Assembly: GCA_003598015.1 (NCBI GenBank)
Contig: QZKE01000047.1
Location: 17,647-81,646, forward strand
Source: Actinomycetota bacterium
Lineage (GTDB): Bacteria; Actinomycetota; Geothermincolia; Geothermincolales; RBG-13-55-18
Direction of reading: 5' to 3'
DNA: 64,000 nt
Shown here one piece after another: positions 26,286 to 35,641 of this stretch (positions are counted from its first letter, which is position 1; every line of letters starts with the position of its first letter). The notes under the pieces were generated by a model that saw only the letters and a program-made list of their open reading frames with translations, searched no databases and was not told the DNA's origin. Position numbers and translations under genes: made by a program.

Positions 26286-27613
26286 CGAACATACCGGACA
26301 GGGTAATCAGGATGGAGCTCATCTCCTATTTCAGTCTGTATCCAGAGACCGTTGCTACGTGCGAGGAGATGGCTGCGCGGCTCGGCAGGGGAGTTGAACA
26401 GGTGGAACGGCAGATGGACGCCCTAGTTGAGCTGTGTATCCTCACGAAGACTCGGGAAGGCAGCCGCGTGCTCTTCAGCTACCTGCCTCCGCTCTCCGTG
26501 AAGCTGGCGTCGAAAAAGAACGGAAATCAGGAAGTGAAGCGCATCTCCCCCTATTTCGCGGTCGTATCCGGCAATCACGAGACGAAAGGGAACAGGCGCG
26601 AGAAGAGCGACGATGAGGTGGAGGGAGAGGTCGGCGTCCGGTTACAGCTAATGATCTCGGCTCTGAAGATGGAGACCTGGAAGGAGTGCATGGAGCTTCT
26701 GCTGGATATCGTCTATAGAGGTGAGGGCGCTCCATGCGGAGCATATCTCCTGAAGGAACGCTGTTCGGAGCTGTTGTGGGACTGCCAGCGCGGCACCAAC
26801 GGCACCAAGGCCGGGATGAGCAAGATCGCCGGGGTGCAGAACATGGTAGTCGAAGGAGAACTCATCAAGGAGAAGGGCCTTCTGGATACCTCCCACCATA
26901 TCAAGTACCTCTACCCTCTGGGCGCTGACGAAGACGTGTTGATCTGCGTGAACAGGAACGGGAGCTACCATATCGACGTCTCGTTCCTGCGCTCCCTTTT
27001 TGTCGATATCCTGCCTATCGTGGCCGAGAAACGGCGTATAGACCTCATGGGGGAGGTGACCGCCGAGAGATTGCTGCAGGACAGCATATACTGGAGCACG
27101 GTGCACAGCCCGGATATGAGCAAAGGGCTGCTCGGGGCGCTCGCCTGTGTTGCCAAGAGCGTGGAGGCGTCTCGCGTCTCCCTGCTCGTCAAGGACGGCA
27201 GCGGCTCGCTGCGCACGTTATCGACCTACGGTCATCGCCGTAGCCTGCTGGAACAGGGGCGTGCTTTCCCCGTGGGAGAGGGCGTGGTGGGATGGTGCGT
27301 GGAGAGAGGAGACACCGCCAACCTGACAAATCCCAGGGTCGATCCGCATTTCATCTCCAACGACTACGACGATATTGACTCCATGCTCTGCTGCCCTCTG
27401 ATACCGCCTGATGGAGAGACCATGGGGGCTATCTGCGCGGTTAACAAGCATCATGACGACAGGGGAAGCAGGAAGCACTTCGACGAGAAGGACGTACGCC
27501 TCTTCGAGGGGATCGCCAAGACCCTGGCCAGCGCGCTCGCGAACAGGAACAACCACACAAAGTTCCTCCCCCGTCAGGTGATCCAGGCGCTCATGGCCGC
27601 GCAGCCTTTTTAG
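26282..27613 (+). CDS. Winged-helix and GAF domain regulatory protein
   Basis: A 443-residue protein. A winged-helix domain occupies residues 1-80. A charged linker follows, then a possible degenerate first GAF (about 115-250, MISALKMETWKECMELLLDI onward), then a clear GAF domain (about 265-435, with GEGVVGWCVERGDTANLTNP and MLCCPLIP split by a loop). GAF domains bind small ligands or nucleotides; no catalytic output domain is present, so DNA binding is the probable output. It shares its winged helix with the upstream 94-residue protein. The ribosome site AAAGGA is very close to ATG, so coupling to the upstream seven-codon ORF is plausible. Confidence 0.8.
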   Translation: MTNIPDRVIRMELISYFSLYPETVATCEEMAARLGRGVEQVERQMDALVELCILTKTREGSRVLFSYLPPLSVKLASKKNGNQEVKRISPYFAVVSGNHETKGNRREKSDDEVEGEVGVRLQLMISALKMETWKECMELLLDIVYRGEGAPCGAYLLKERCSELLWDCQRGTNGTKAGMSKIAGVQNMVVEGELIKEKGLLDTSHHIKYLYPLGADEDVLICVNRNGSYHIDVSFLRSLFVDILPIVAEKRRIDLMGEVTAERLLQDSIYWSTVHSPDMSKGLLGALACVAKSVEASRVSLLVKDGSGSLRTLSTYGHRRSLLEQGRAFPVGEGVVGWCVERGDTANLTNPRVDPHFISNDYDDIDSMLCCPLIPPDGETMGAICAVNKHHDDRGSRKHFDEKDVRLFEGIAKTLASALANRNNHTKFLPRQVIQALMAAQPF

Positions 27614-27643
27614 GGCGAGCGTATGCGGTCCGCCGCTGGGAGG

Positions 27644-28525
27644 TCACGCCCCCGGTGAGGGGTGGCGTTCGTCTTCTCCCGCGATGGTGATACCCTCCCG
27701 GTCCATCTCCTCCTCCAGGAGCGCTATGGCCTCTTCGAGCTTGACCCTGCGCCGCAGCAGGGCTCTGTGGCGCGCCAGGTAACTCTCCCCGAGATGGCCC
27801 GTGGCGGTCCTCTCCGGGCAGATGTCCTCGAAGGAACACCAGGGGCAGAGGCGGTTGGGAGTAGCGGGAAAATCCCCCTTGGAAATGCATTGGGCCGTAT
27901 GCGCCAGCCTTTCCTCGACGCGGGAAAGGCCGTCTGCGTCGCATGGCCTGGTCGTATAGCGGCGGTTGGGGATGAGGTAATAGAAAGTGAGCTTGGAGGG
28001 GGTTATGCCCCAGACCTCGCGGCAGGCGAGCTGGTAGATGGGAAGCTGTAGATCTTCGCGCAGGCGGCTAAGTTCCGGCAGGCGGCGGCTGGTCTTGTAA
28101 TCGAGGATCTCGTAGGTACCATCGACATTACAGTCCACGCGGTCGATGACTCCCGATAGGATGTAGTCATCCATGTCGATCTCGAAACGTTCCTCAACGG
28201 CTACCGGCAGGCGGAAAGCATCGAGGTTGGAATAATAGTACTGCGTGAGCACTTCGCGGGCGTTCTTCAAAAAGGAGCGCTCGTCCTCGAGGCTGGCATA
28301 TCCTTCGCTCTCCCAGCACTTGTCGAGATACGCCAGAAGGCCCTCCAGGGACGGAGGCTCGGGCGTATCGCGATCGTACAGCCACTCCAGGGCCGCGTGC
28401 ATGCTTCTTCCGAAGGAAAGATAGGAGGTGGGCTCCACTTCCAACCCATCCACGTACTGGAAGCGGTAGGAGAGAGGGCATTTCTCATAGGAACTCACCG
28501 CTGAATAACTCAACCTTACCTGCAC
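27644..28525 (-). CDS. PD-(D/E)XK nuclease, AddB/Cas4-like with Fe-S cysteines
   Basis: A 293-residue protein of the RecB-type nuclease superfamily. The nuclease core shows LSGVIDRVD and EILDYKTS (Asp and Asp-x-Lys), with the upstream helix LSFGRSMHAALEWLY. Four cysteines fit a 4Fe-4S staple: Cys16 in YEKCPLSYRF, then CPWC-x5-C near residue 245, as in AddB and Cas4. GTG 28525 has AAGGAG six bases upstream; a longer version to 28636 is less likely. No helicase or cas genes adjoin, so it is a stand-alone exonuclease-type protein. It is transcribed divergently from dnaE. Confidence 0.85.
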   Translation of the reverse strand: MQVRLSYSAVSSYEKCPLSYRFQYVDGLEVEPTSYLSFGRSMHAALEWLYDRDTPEPPSLEGLLAYLDKCWESEGYASLEDERSFLKNAREVLTQYYYSNLDAFRLPVAVEERFEIDMDDYILSGVIDRVDCNVDGTYEILDYKTSRRLPELSRLREDLQLPIYQLACREVWGITPSKLTFYYLIPNRRYTTRPCDADGLSRVEERLAHTAQCISKGDFPATPNRLCPWCSFEDICPERTATGHLGESYLARHRALLRRRVKLEEAIALLEEEMDREGITIAGEDERHPSPGA

Positions 28526-28699
28526 TACCGGCTCCTTCGACTCCACCACAGGCGCAGGGAAAACGACTGTCTGCGGGGAAAGATATAATAGCATAGTCAG
28601 CCTATACCTTGCGTGGCAAGCACATGGCTTTGACACTTATGGATTGTATATCATGTTCCCGGCGGTGGTGTAGGCATAATATCTACCCGGAGGTATGGA

Positions 28700-31600
28700 T
28701 TGGGGGTTTCCTTCGTTCACCTGCATAACCATACCGAGTTCTCCATGCTCGATGGAGCGGCGCGTATCCCGGATCTGATAACCTCGGCCCGGGAAAAGGG
28801 TTTCGAGGCCCTCGCCATAACGGATCACGGGGGGATGTACGGAGCCGTACCCTTCTACAAGGCCGCGGTGGAGAAGGGGATAAAACCCGTCATAGGCTTT
28901 GAGGCATATCTCACCCTGGGCTCGCGTTTCGATCGGAAGCCGGCGAAAGAGGACCCCAACTACCACCTCTTACTCCTTGCGGAGAACCAGGAGGGTTACC
29001 GCAACCTCATGAGACTGGTCACGGCATCCTTTATGGATGGTTACTACTACAAGCCGCGCATCGATAAAGAGCTGCTGCGCGAGCACCACGCAGGCATAAT
29101 AGCGTTCTCCGCGTGTCTCAAGGGAGAGATCGCATCGCTTCTCCTGGCGGACGACTATGAAGGTGCGGCCGAGGCGGCGCGAGAATACCTATCCATTTTT
29201 AGGGACGGCAATTTCTTTATCGAGCTCATGGACCACTCCCTGCCCGAAGAGAAAAAGATCGCTCCCGGGCTGGTCCAGCTCGGGCGCGAGCTGGGTGTAG
29301 GTCTCGTGGCCACCAACGACCTGCATTACGTGGGCAGGGATGATAATATCTACCACGACGTGCTGTTATGCATCCAGACCAACTCGACTTTGGATCAGGA
29401 GGACCGGCTCAGGTTCTCCAACGACCAGTTTTACCTCAAGGACTTCGAGGAGATGAGCGCCCTCTTCCGGGAGACACCTGAGGCGCTTTCCAACAGTGTG
29501 GGCATCGCGGAGAGATGCAACGTCGAGCTGGATTTCGGCCGCTACCTCCTCCCCAATTACCAGGTGCCGCAGGGATACGACCTCGATGGATACCTGGAGA
29601 AACTGGCCTGGGACGGCCTGGCGAGAATATACGAAGACGTGATACCGTCCCTGCAGGAGCGCCTGCGCTACGAGCTCTCGGTCATCAAGGACATGGGATT
29701 TTCCGGTTATTTCCTCATCGTCTGGGATTTCATAAAATACGCCAAGGAACACGGTATCATCGTGGGACCGGGCCGCGGCTCGGCCGCCGGTTCGCTGGTG
29801 GCCTATTGCCTGGGGATAACCACGGTGGACCCCATCCGTTACGGGCTGCTCTTCGAGCGTTTCCTCAATCCTTCGCGCCGCACCCTGCCCGATATAGACA
29901 TAGATTTCTGTTACAAACGCCGCCCCGAGGTGATCGAGTACGTGAGGAGCAAGTACGGCGAGGATCGCGTGGCGCAGATCGTGACCTTCTCTACCATGAA
30001 ACCGCGAGCGGCTATACGCGACGCGGGAAGGGTATACAGCATGGAATACGGCAAGGTGGATCGCCTGGCCAAGATGGTGCCGGAGGTTCTCAACATCACC
30101 CTCGACAAGGCCCTGGATACCTCTCCGGAACTGCGCGACGCATTCGAAAACGACGAGATGTACAGGAACATCATCGAGACGGCGCGAAGGCTGGAGGGAA
30201 TAACCCGCCAGGACGGCATACATGCCGCCGGGGTGGTCATAGCCGACGACAAGCTATCCCTCTATACCCCCCTGCAAAGGCGGGGAGCCGAGGAGGAGAT
30301 CGTTACCCAGTACGATATGGATGCCATCCAGGCCATAGGCCTTCTGAAGATGGACTTCCTCGGACTGCGCACGCTGACGGTGATCAGCGATACCCTCGAG
30401 AACATCGAGCGCGTCCACGGCATAAAGGTAGATCCCGACCGCATACCCCTGGATGATCCCAGGACCTACGAGCTCCTGCAGCGCGGCGATACCGTCGGGG
30501 TCTTCCAACTCGAGAGCCCGGGGATGCGCTCCCTCCTCCAAGACCTGCGTCCCGACTGCTTCGAGGACCTCATAGCCGTCCTCGCCCTTTACCGCCCCGG
30601 TCCGCTAAAGAGCGGGATGGTGAAGGATTTCGTGGGGCGCAAACACGAGCGTATGCCCATAGAGTATCTCCACCCCGACCTCGAACCCTTGCTCGAGGAG
30701 ACGAACGGGATCATCCTCTACCAGGAGCAGGTCATGCGGCTGGCGGTGGAGATGGCCGGATACACCATGGCGGAGGCGGACGGACTGCGCGGGGTGGTGG
30801 CAAAGAGCAAGGCCGAGGAGATGAAAGAGCAGAGGGACAAGTTCATCGGGGGCATGGTCGGAAGGGGTTATTCTCACCGCCTGGCGGAGAAGTTGTTCGA
30901 GTTGGTAAAGCATTTCGGTGAGTACGGCTTCAACAAGAGCCACTCCACGGCCTATGCGGTCATTTCCTACCAGACCGCCTATCTCAAGGCGCATTTCCCC
31001 AGGGAGTTCATGGCGGCCAACCTCACCAGCGTAACCGGGAACAAGGACAAGGTGCCGGTTTTCGTGAACGAGTGCCTGAAGATGGGCATCCGGATTCTGC
31101 CGCCGGATATAAACGAAAGCCTGAAGGAGTTCACCCCGGTCGAGGAGGGGATACGCTTCGGCCTCTCGGCGGTGCGTAACCTGGGAGCCGGCGCGGCCGA
31201 GAAGGTGATATCCCTGCGCCGTGAAGGGGGCCCCTACCAGACCCTGCTTGATTTCTGCTCGCGGGTAGGGTCGGGCATCGTCAACAAGAGAGCGCTGGAA
31301 AGTCTGATCAAGAGCGGCGCTTTCGACTTCCTGGGTTACACCCGCAATCACCTTCTCAAGGTCTACGACCGCGTCGCCGACCTTGCGGCGGAAAAGCAGC
31401 GCCTGCTCGAGGAAGGTCAGCACTCCCTCTTCGGGGACGAGGAAGCGGAGGACCCACTTGCCGCCAATCCCCTGGAGGAGGAACTGCCCCGGGACAAGCT
31501 GCTCGCCTACGAGAAGGAGATGCTGGGCATATATGTCACCGATCACCCGTTGATGCAGGTGAAGGAGCTTATGAAGCGTCATGTGGAGAGCGAGATCGCC

Positions 31601-32131
31601 GACCTCTCGGAGCTCGGTGACGGCGCCGTGAAGTGGATCGGGGGCATTGTCACCAAGAAGACCCAGCGCTTGACACGCAGGAACGAGCTCATGGCCAACC
31701 TGACCCTGGAGGACCTGACCGGCAGGGTCGAGGTAACCGTGTTCCCCGCCCTCTATCTGCTGCACAAGGAGTATCTGGAAGAGGACCGCATAGTCTGCGT
31801 CAAAGCCAGGGTCGAGGCGGGAGAAAGGGATGAGGAAGCGGCAACGGTGCGCGTGGTGGCGCTGGATATCGCGGAGCCGCGTCTGAAGAATCCGGAGGAA
31901 TGCGATCTGTATATAAGCATGTGGAACTCCCAGGCGGAGATAGAGACCGTGGGAGAGTTGAAGGATATCCTGGGGAGGCATCCGGGCGGTACTGCTGTTA
32001 AACTCAAACTGATTAGCTCTGAGGCTATGCGCGTATTCATGCTTCCCGACGAGCATCGCGTCAGCCCGGACAGCTCCCTCTATGCCGAGGTCATCGCCCT
32101 TCTGGGCGACGGTTGTATTGCGTTGGAGTAG
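28700..32131 (+). CDS. dnaE: DNA polymerase III alpha subunit
   Basis: A 1143-residue replicative polymerase of the DnaE1 type. The N-terminal PHP domain starts with FVHLHNHTEFSMLDG and keeps metal-binding His, so it may proofread. The palm carries PDIDIDF with catalytic Asp, followed by the beta-binding and helix-hairpin-helix region (about 780-860), and a C-terminal OB fold (about 980-1060). No DnaQ-like insert is present, excluding PolC. TTG 28700 has CCGGAGG six bases upstream. It is the first gene of a + strand run leading to hisD. Confidence 0.96.
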   Translation: MGVSFVHLHNHTEFSMLDGAARIPDLITSAREKGFEALAITDHGGMYGAVPFYKAAVEKGIKPVIGFEAYLTLGSRFDRKPAKEDPNYHLLLLAENQEGYRNLMRLVTASFMDGYYYKPRIDKELLREHHAGIIAFSACLKGEIASLLLADDYEGAAEAAREYLSIFRDGNFFIELMDHSLPEEKKIAPGLVQLGRELGVGLVATNDLHYVGRDDNIYHDVLLCIQTNSTLDQEDRLRFSNDQFYLKDFEEMSALFRETPEALSNSVGIAERCNVELDFGRYLLPNYQVPQGYDLDGYLEKLAWDGLARIYEDVIPSLQERLRYELSVIKDMGFSGYFLIVWDFIKYAKEHGIIVGPGRGSAAGSLVAYCLGITTVDPIRYGLLFERFLNPSRRTLPDIDIDFCYKRRPEVIEYVRSKYGEDRVAQIVTFSTMKPRAAIRDAGRVYSMEYGKVDRLAKMVPEVLNITLDKALDTSPELRDAFENDEMYRNIIETARRLEGITRQDGIHAAGVVIADDKLSLYTPLQRRGAEEEIVTQYDMDAIQAIGLLKMDFLGLRTLTVISDTLENIERVHGIKVDPDRIPLDDPRTYELLQRGDTVGVFQLESPGMRSLLQDLRPDCFEDLIAVLALYRPGPLKSGMVKDFVGRKHERMPIEYLHPDLEPLLEETNGIILYQEQVMRLAVEMAGYTMAEADGLRGVVAKSKAEEMKEQRDKFIGGMVGRGYSHRLAEKLFELVKHFGEYGFNKSHSTAYAVISYQTAYLKAHFPREFMAANLTSVTGNKDKVPVFVNECLKMGIRILPPDINESLKEFTPVEEGIRFGLSAVRNLGAGAAEKVISLRREGGPYQTLLDFCSRVGSGIVNKRALESLIKSGAFDFLGYTRNHLLKVYDRVADLAAEKQRLLEEGQHSLFGDEEAEDPLAANPLEEELPRDKLLAYEKEMLGIYVTDHPLMQVKELMKRHVESEIADLSELGDGAVKWIGGIVTKKTQRLTRRNELMANLTLEDLTGRVEVTVFPALYLLHKEYLEEDRIVCVKARVEAGERDEEAATVRVVALDIAEPRLKNPEECDLYISMWNSQAEIETVGELKDILGRHPGGTAVKLKLISSEAMRVFMLPDEHRVSPDSSLYAEVIALLGDGCIALE

Positions 32132-32203
32132 GAGCGTGATATGCATGGCCGGAACGAATGCCGATCTTTCAATACGCCTTGAACGGGAAGATGAGGGGTC
32201 GTC

Positions 32204-33475
32204 TTGAGAATATTGCGAGGGGAAGATTTCGAGAGCCCGTCTTCGCTGCGGGAAGCGCTCGGCTGGGACTTCTGGACGGAGGAAGGCCCGGTTGATGAGG
32301 TGAGAGCGATTATCGCCCGCGTCCGCGACGAGGGTGACGCCGCGCTCATCGATCTGACGCGCCGCTACGACGGGGTCGACCTCACCTCCAGGGGCTTGCG
32401 TGTCGGTGCCGGAGAGCTGGCCAGATCCGCCGAGCTCGTGGGGCATGAATTCTCTACCGCGCTGAAGGCCGCGGTTAAATCAATTACGTCGTTTCACCGT
32501 CATCAGACCTGGGAATCGCAGTTCTGGGAATCCGAAGAGGGAGCGAGGATCGGGCAGATGGCCAAGCCGCTGCACAGGGTGGGCGCGTACGTGCCGGGTG
32601 GCAAAGGCGCCTATCCCTCCACGGCCATAATGACTCTGATACCGGCAAAGGTAGCGGGCGTGCCGGAGATAGCCGTCTGCGTGCCACCGGCCGCGGACGG
32701 GGAGATAAGCCCGTACACCCTCTTCGCGCTACATACCCTGGGGGTGGAGGAGATCTATCGCGTGGGTGGCGCGCAAGCGGTCGCAGCCATGGCGCTGGGG
32801 ACTCAGGCCATCAGGGCGGTGGACAAGGTGGTAGGCCCCGGGAACGTCTATGTCACGCTGGCCAAAAAGGAAGTCATGGGCCGCGTGGGCATAGACATGC
32901 TTGCCGGGCCGAGCGAACTGGTCGTGCTTGCCTCGGCAGAGGCCGACGTGGAATGCATCGTCCTGGAGATGATGGCGCAGATGGAGCACGGCTCTGGAGC
33001 CAGGGCATGCCTCGTGGCCACGGATGAGAGCCTGATACGGCAGGTCGAGGAGAGACTCTCTCGGGCGCAAACGGGTGGTGGTGACCCGAGGCAGATGCAG
33101 GCCAGCGCGGCGCTGGTCGCAGACCTGGACGAGGGAGCGGATCTCGTGAACGAGCTTGCACCGGAACACCTGGTCATAGCCACGGATGACGTCACCGGCA
33201 TACTGCCGAAGGTGCATAATGCCGGAGCCATATTCCTCGGTGCCGATTCCCCCGTGGCTCTGGGCGATTATGCCGTAGGCGTTAACCATGTCCTGCCCAC
33301 CAAGGGAGCAGCGCGTTACTCATCTCCGCTGGGGGTCTACGATTTCGTCAAGATGAGCAATATCGTGTTCTCCAACCCAAAGGCGAACCGTGCCCTTGGT
33401 CCGGTGATCGAGGCCATCGCCAAAGTAGAGGGGTTCATCAACCATGCCGACGCCATGCGCAGGAGATGCCACTGA
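32204..33475 (+). CDS. hisD: Histidinol dehydrogenase
   Basis: A 423-residue zinc enzyme for the last two steps of histidine synthesis, L-histidinol to histidine with NAD+. Characteristic blocks are VGPGNVYVTLAKKEV, DMLAGPSELVVLA, MEHGSGA and HVLPTKGAARYSSPLGV. TTG 32204 has GAGGGG about six bases upstream. In many Actinobacteria hisD is followed by hisC and hisB; here there is no hisC and a repeat-element fragment separates hisD from hisB. Confidence 0.95.
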   Translation: MRILRGEDFESPSSLREALGWDFWTEEGPVDEVRAIIARVRDEGDAALIDLTRRYDGVDLTSRGLRVGAGELARSAELVGHEFSTALKAAVKSITSFHRHQTWESQFWESEEGARIGQMAKPLHRVGAYVPGGKGAYPSTAIMTLIPAKVAGVPEIAVCVPPAADGEISPYTLFALHTLGVEEIYRVGGAQAVAAMALGTQAIRAVDKVVGPGNVYVTLAKKEVMGRVGIDMLAGPSELVVLASAEADVECIVLEMMAQMEHGSGARACLVATDESLIRQVEERLSRAQTGGGDPRQMQASAALVADLDEGADLVNELAPEHLVIATDDVTGILPKVHNAGAIFLGADSPVALGDYAVGVNHVLPTKGAARYSSPLGVYDFVKMSNIVFSNPKANRALGPVIEAIAKVEGFINHADAMRRRCH

Positions 33476-33484
33476 TAACCCCGA

Positions 33485-33624
33485 CCCCAAGCGTGCCCGG
33501 TGAAAATGGTCCATCGCGATGGTGAAACGTTGGATTGGGATGGGCACGTTCCAGGCCTGGCCCCAAGCGTGCCCGGCCTAACATCTCCCGTCAAATACTC
33601 GCCCATGCTTCTCGCATAAGAACC
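33485..33624. mobile_element. MITE-like element, partial or composite copy 2 (hisD-hisB gap)
   Basis: The right end CCCATGCTTCTCGCATAAG followed by AACC (33602-33624) matches the family terminus. The left terminus is not recognisable. Inside, CCCCAAGCGTGCCCGG occurs twice (33485-33500 and 33561-33576), and GGGCACGTT (33542-33550) is inverted to it. No flanking duplication was found. It is probably a truncated or rearranged copy, and its right end sits about 21 bases before the hisB ATG. Confidence 0.5.
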
Positions 33625-33645
33625 GTATATGCTAATCTATTTACC

Positions 33646-34233
33646 ATGAGAAAATCGCAGCTGCGCAGAAAGACCAGCGAAACCGATATCCTGCTGGAGA
33701 TAGACCTCGATGGAAACGCAGGGGTTGAGGTCTTAACGGGTATTGGTTTCTTCGACCATATGCTCATGCTCCTCTCCCACCACGCCGCTTTCGATCTCAG
33801 GTTGAAAGCGCAGGGCGACCTGGAAGTGGATCAGCATCATACCGTGGAGGATGTAGGCCTTTGCTTTGGAAAAGCGCTGGTGGAGGCCCTGGGGGAGAAG
33901 AAGGGCATAGCCCGCTACGGCTGGGCGCTGCTGCCCATGGACGAAGCTCTATGCCTTGTAGCCATGGATCTCTCGGGCCGGCCGCATCTCTCGTATGATG
34001 TGGATCTGCCGGTGCAGCTGGTCTCAGACTTCGACCCCACTTGCGTCAGGGAATTCCTGCAGGCATTGGTGAACGCGGGTGGGCTGACCCTGCATGTCAG
34101 AAGCCTGAGCGGCGAGAATCCTCACCATATCCTCGAGGCGGTCTTCAAGGGCCTGGGGAGAGCCTTGCGGATGGCCGTCCGCCTCGACGCCTCTTCGCGA
34201 GACATACCCTCTACCAAGGGAACCCTGCATTAG
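33646..34233 (+). CDS. hisB: Imidazoleglycerol-phosphate dehydratase
   Basis: A 195-residue single-function HisB, without the phosphatase domain of the enteric fusion, catalysing the sixth step of histidine synthesis. Metal-binding motifs are FFDHMLMLLSHH, DQHHTVEDVG and, in the second half, NPHHILEAVFK. ATG 33646 gives MRKSQLRRKTSET, the usual N-terminus; the ribosome site is poor. The frame is open further upstream through the element fragment. It begins the compact hisB-hisH-hisA-hisF run. Confidence 0.95.
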   Translation: MRKSQLRRKTSETDILLEIDLDGNAGVEVLTGIGFFDHMLMLLSHHAAFDLRLKAQGDLEVDQHHTVEDVGLCFGKALVEALGEKKGIARYGWALLPMDEALCLVAMDLSGRPHLSYDVDLPVQLVSDFDPTCVREFLQALVNAGGLTLHVRSLSGENPHHILEAVFKGLGRALRMAVRLDASSRDIPSTKGTLH

Positions 34234-34250
34234 GAAACTGGAGCACTCGC

Positions 34251-34856
34251 ATGATCGCGATAATCGACTATGGTATGGGCAACCTGCGCAGCGTGGAAAA
34301 GGCCTTCGTCTATCTGGGGCACGACGTAAAGGTCAGCCGCGACCCGGCGAGCATCGAGAACGTTGAGGGGATCGTGCTGCCGGGTGTCGGGGCTTTCGGC
34401 GACGCCATGCGGGAGCTGAGCGGTGGCGGTTTTATCGAGCCGCTCCGCGACGCCGTCGCCGGGGGCAAGCCCCTGCTCGGGATCTGCCTGGGATTCCAGC
34501 TTCTATTCGAAGAAAGCGAGGAGAGCCCCGGGATCATGGGGTTGGGTATCCTGCCGGGACGGGTGGTGAGGTTCCCCCCCAGCGTGAAGATCCCCCACAT
34601 GGGATGGAACGACGTGTGCTTCGCCCGCTCACACCCGGTCCTCGAGGGGGTAGAGGAGGGATCGTACTTCTACTTCGTGCATTCCTACTACGTGGTGCCG
34701 CGCGAGGCGGACGACAGGTTGACCACGACCGGATACGGGATGGATTTCGCGTCGGGTGTCGCGCGTGACCGCCTGATAGCATTCCAGTTCCACCCGGAGA
34801 AGAGTTCCGCTTCAGGCATGCGCATCCTGTCCAACTTCGCCCGCATGTGTGGTTGA
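34251..34856 (+). CDS. hisH: Imidazole glycerol phosphate synthase, glutaminase subunit
   Basis: A 201-residue class I glutamine amidotransferase that feeds ammonia to HisF. The nucleophile Cys lies in GICLGFQLLFE, and the His-Glu pair in FQFHPEKSS. The N-terminus IIDYGMGNLRSVEKAF is standard. ATG 34251 has GGAG eight bases upstream; longer in-frame versions run inside hisB. Only 17 bases separate it from hisB and 11 from hisA. Confidence 0.95.
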   Translation: MIAIIDYGMGNLRSVEKAFVYLGHDVKVSRDPASIENVEGIVLPGVGAFGDAMRELSGGGFIEPLRDAVAGGKPLLGICLGFQLLFEESEESPGIMGLGILPGRVVRFPPSVKIPHMGWNDVCFARSHPVLEGVEEGSYFYFVHSYYVVPREADDRLTTTGYGMDFASGVARDRLIAFQFHPEKSSASGMRILSNFARMCG

Positions 34857-34867
34857 GGAGGCCCGAG

Positions 34868-35593
34868 GTGTTCCGTATCTACCCCGCCGTGGATATAAAG
34901 GGTGGCCGCACCGTACGGCTGTACCAGGGGGATCTGGGCAAGGAGACGGTCTATACCGGCAGACCCTGGGAGGCGGCCCTGGCCTGGCAGAATATGGGGG
35001 CCTCCTACCTGCATGTGGTCGATCTGGACGGTGCAGCCAGCGGCGGACTGATCAACCTGCCCGAGGTTACCGAGATCCTCGAGCGGGTGAGCATACCCGT
35101 ACAATGCGGCGGTGGCGTGCGCAGCAGAGATGATGTCGCACGCCTGCTCTCGCTGGGTGTGGCGCGCGTGATCCTGAGTACGCGCGCGCTGGAGGAACCC
35201 GCATTCGCAGAGGAGATGATCGAGATTTTCGGCGCCCAGGTCATCGTCAGCATTGACACCAGGGCTGGAGTGGTGGCGACGGGGGCGTGGCGTGAGACGG
35301 CGGGGCGTTCGCCCCAGGAGATAATGGAACAGCTTGAGGGCTGCGGAGCGGAACGCATCATCCATACCGATATCTCCCGCGACGGCACCCTGAAGGGGCA
35401 CGACACGGAAGCGTTGGAGCCTTTCCTGGACAGGAGATTGGGGGTCATCGCGGCGGGCGGCATCAGCAACCTCTCAGATCTCCATAGCCTGAAGGGGCTG
35501 ATGCCGAGAGGACTTGAAGGCGCCGTCGTAGGCAGGGCGGTCTACACGGGCGACCTCGATCTGACCGCGGCGCTGAAGCTCGAGGAAGCATGA
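34868..35593 (+). CDS. hisA: ProFAR isomerase HisA
   Basis: A 241-residue TIM barrel isomerising ProFAR to PRFAR in histidine synthesis. Catalytic Asp residues are in YPAVDIKGGR and HTDISRDGTLKG, and phosphate-binding GGGVRS and AAGGIS loops are present. GTG 34868 follows GAGGAGGCC. Actinobacteria often use a dual HisA/TrpF (PriA); motif reading here cannot exclude that bifunction. It is followed by hisF after 48 bases. Confidence 0.93.
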   Translation: MFRIYPAVDIKGGRTVRLYQGDLGKETVYTGRPWEAALAWQNMGASYLHVVDLDGAASGGLINLPEVTEILERVSIPVQCGGGVRSRDDVARLLSLGVARVILSTRALEEPAFAEEMIEIFGAQVIVSIDTRAGVVATGAWRETAGRSPQEIMEQLEGCGAERIIHTDISRDGTLKGHDTEALEPFLDRRLGVIAAGGISNLSDLHSLKGLMPRGLEGAVVGRAVYTGDLDLTAALKLEEA

Positions 35594-35641
35594 AGGCATG
35601 GCGCCCGGAGGTCGCGCATACTTTGAGAGGAGTTCGCTGCC

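Noticed and set aside
30605..32446. 613-residue frame on the minus strand
   Set aside because: It lies antisense to dnaE and hisD, which have full family motifs. Long antisense frames are expected from codon bias in GC-rich DNA, and the product shows no domain signature.
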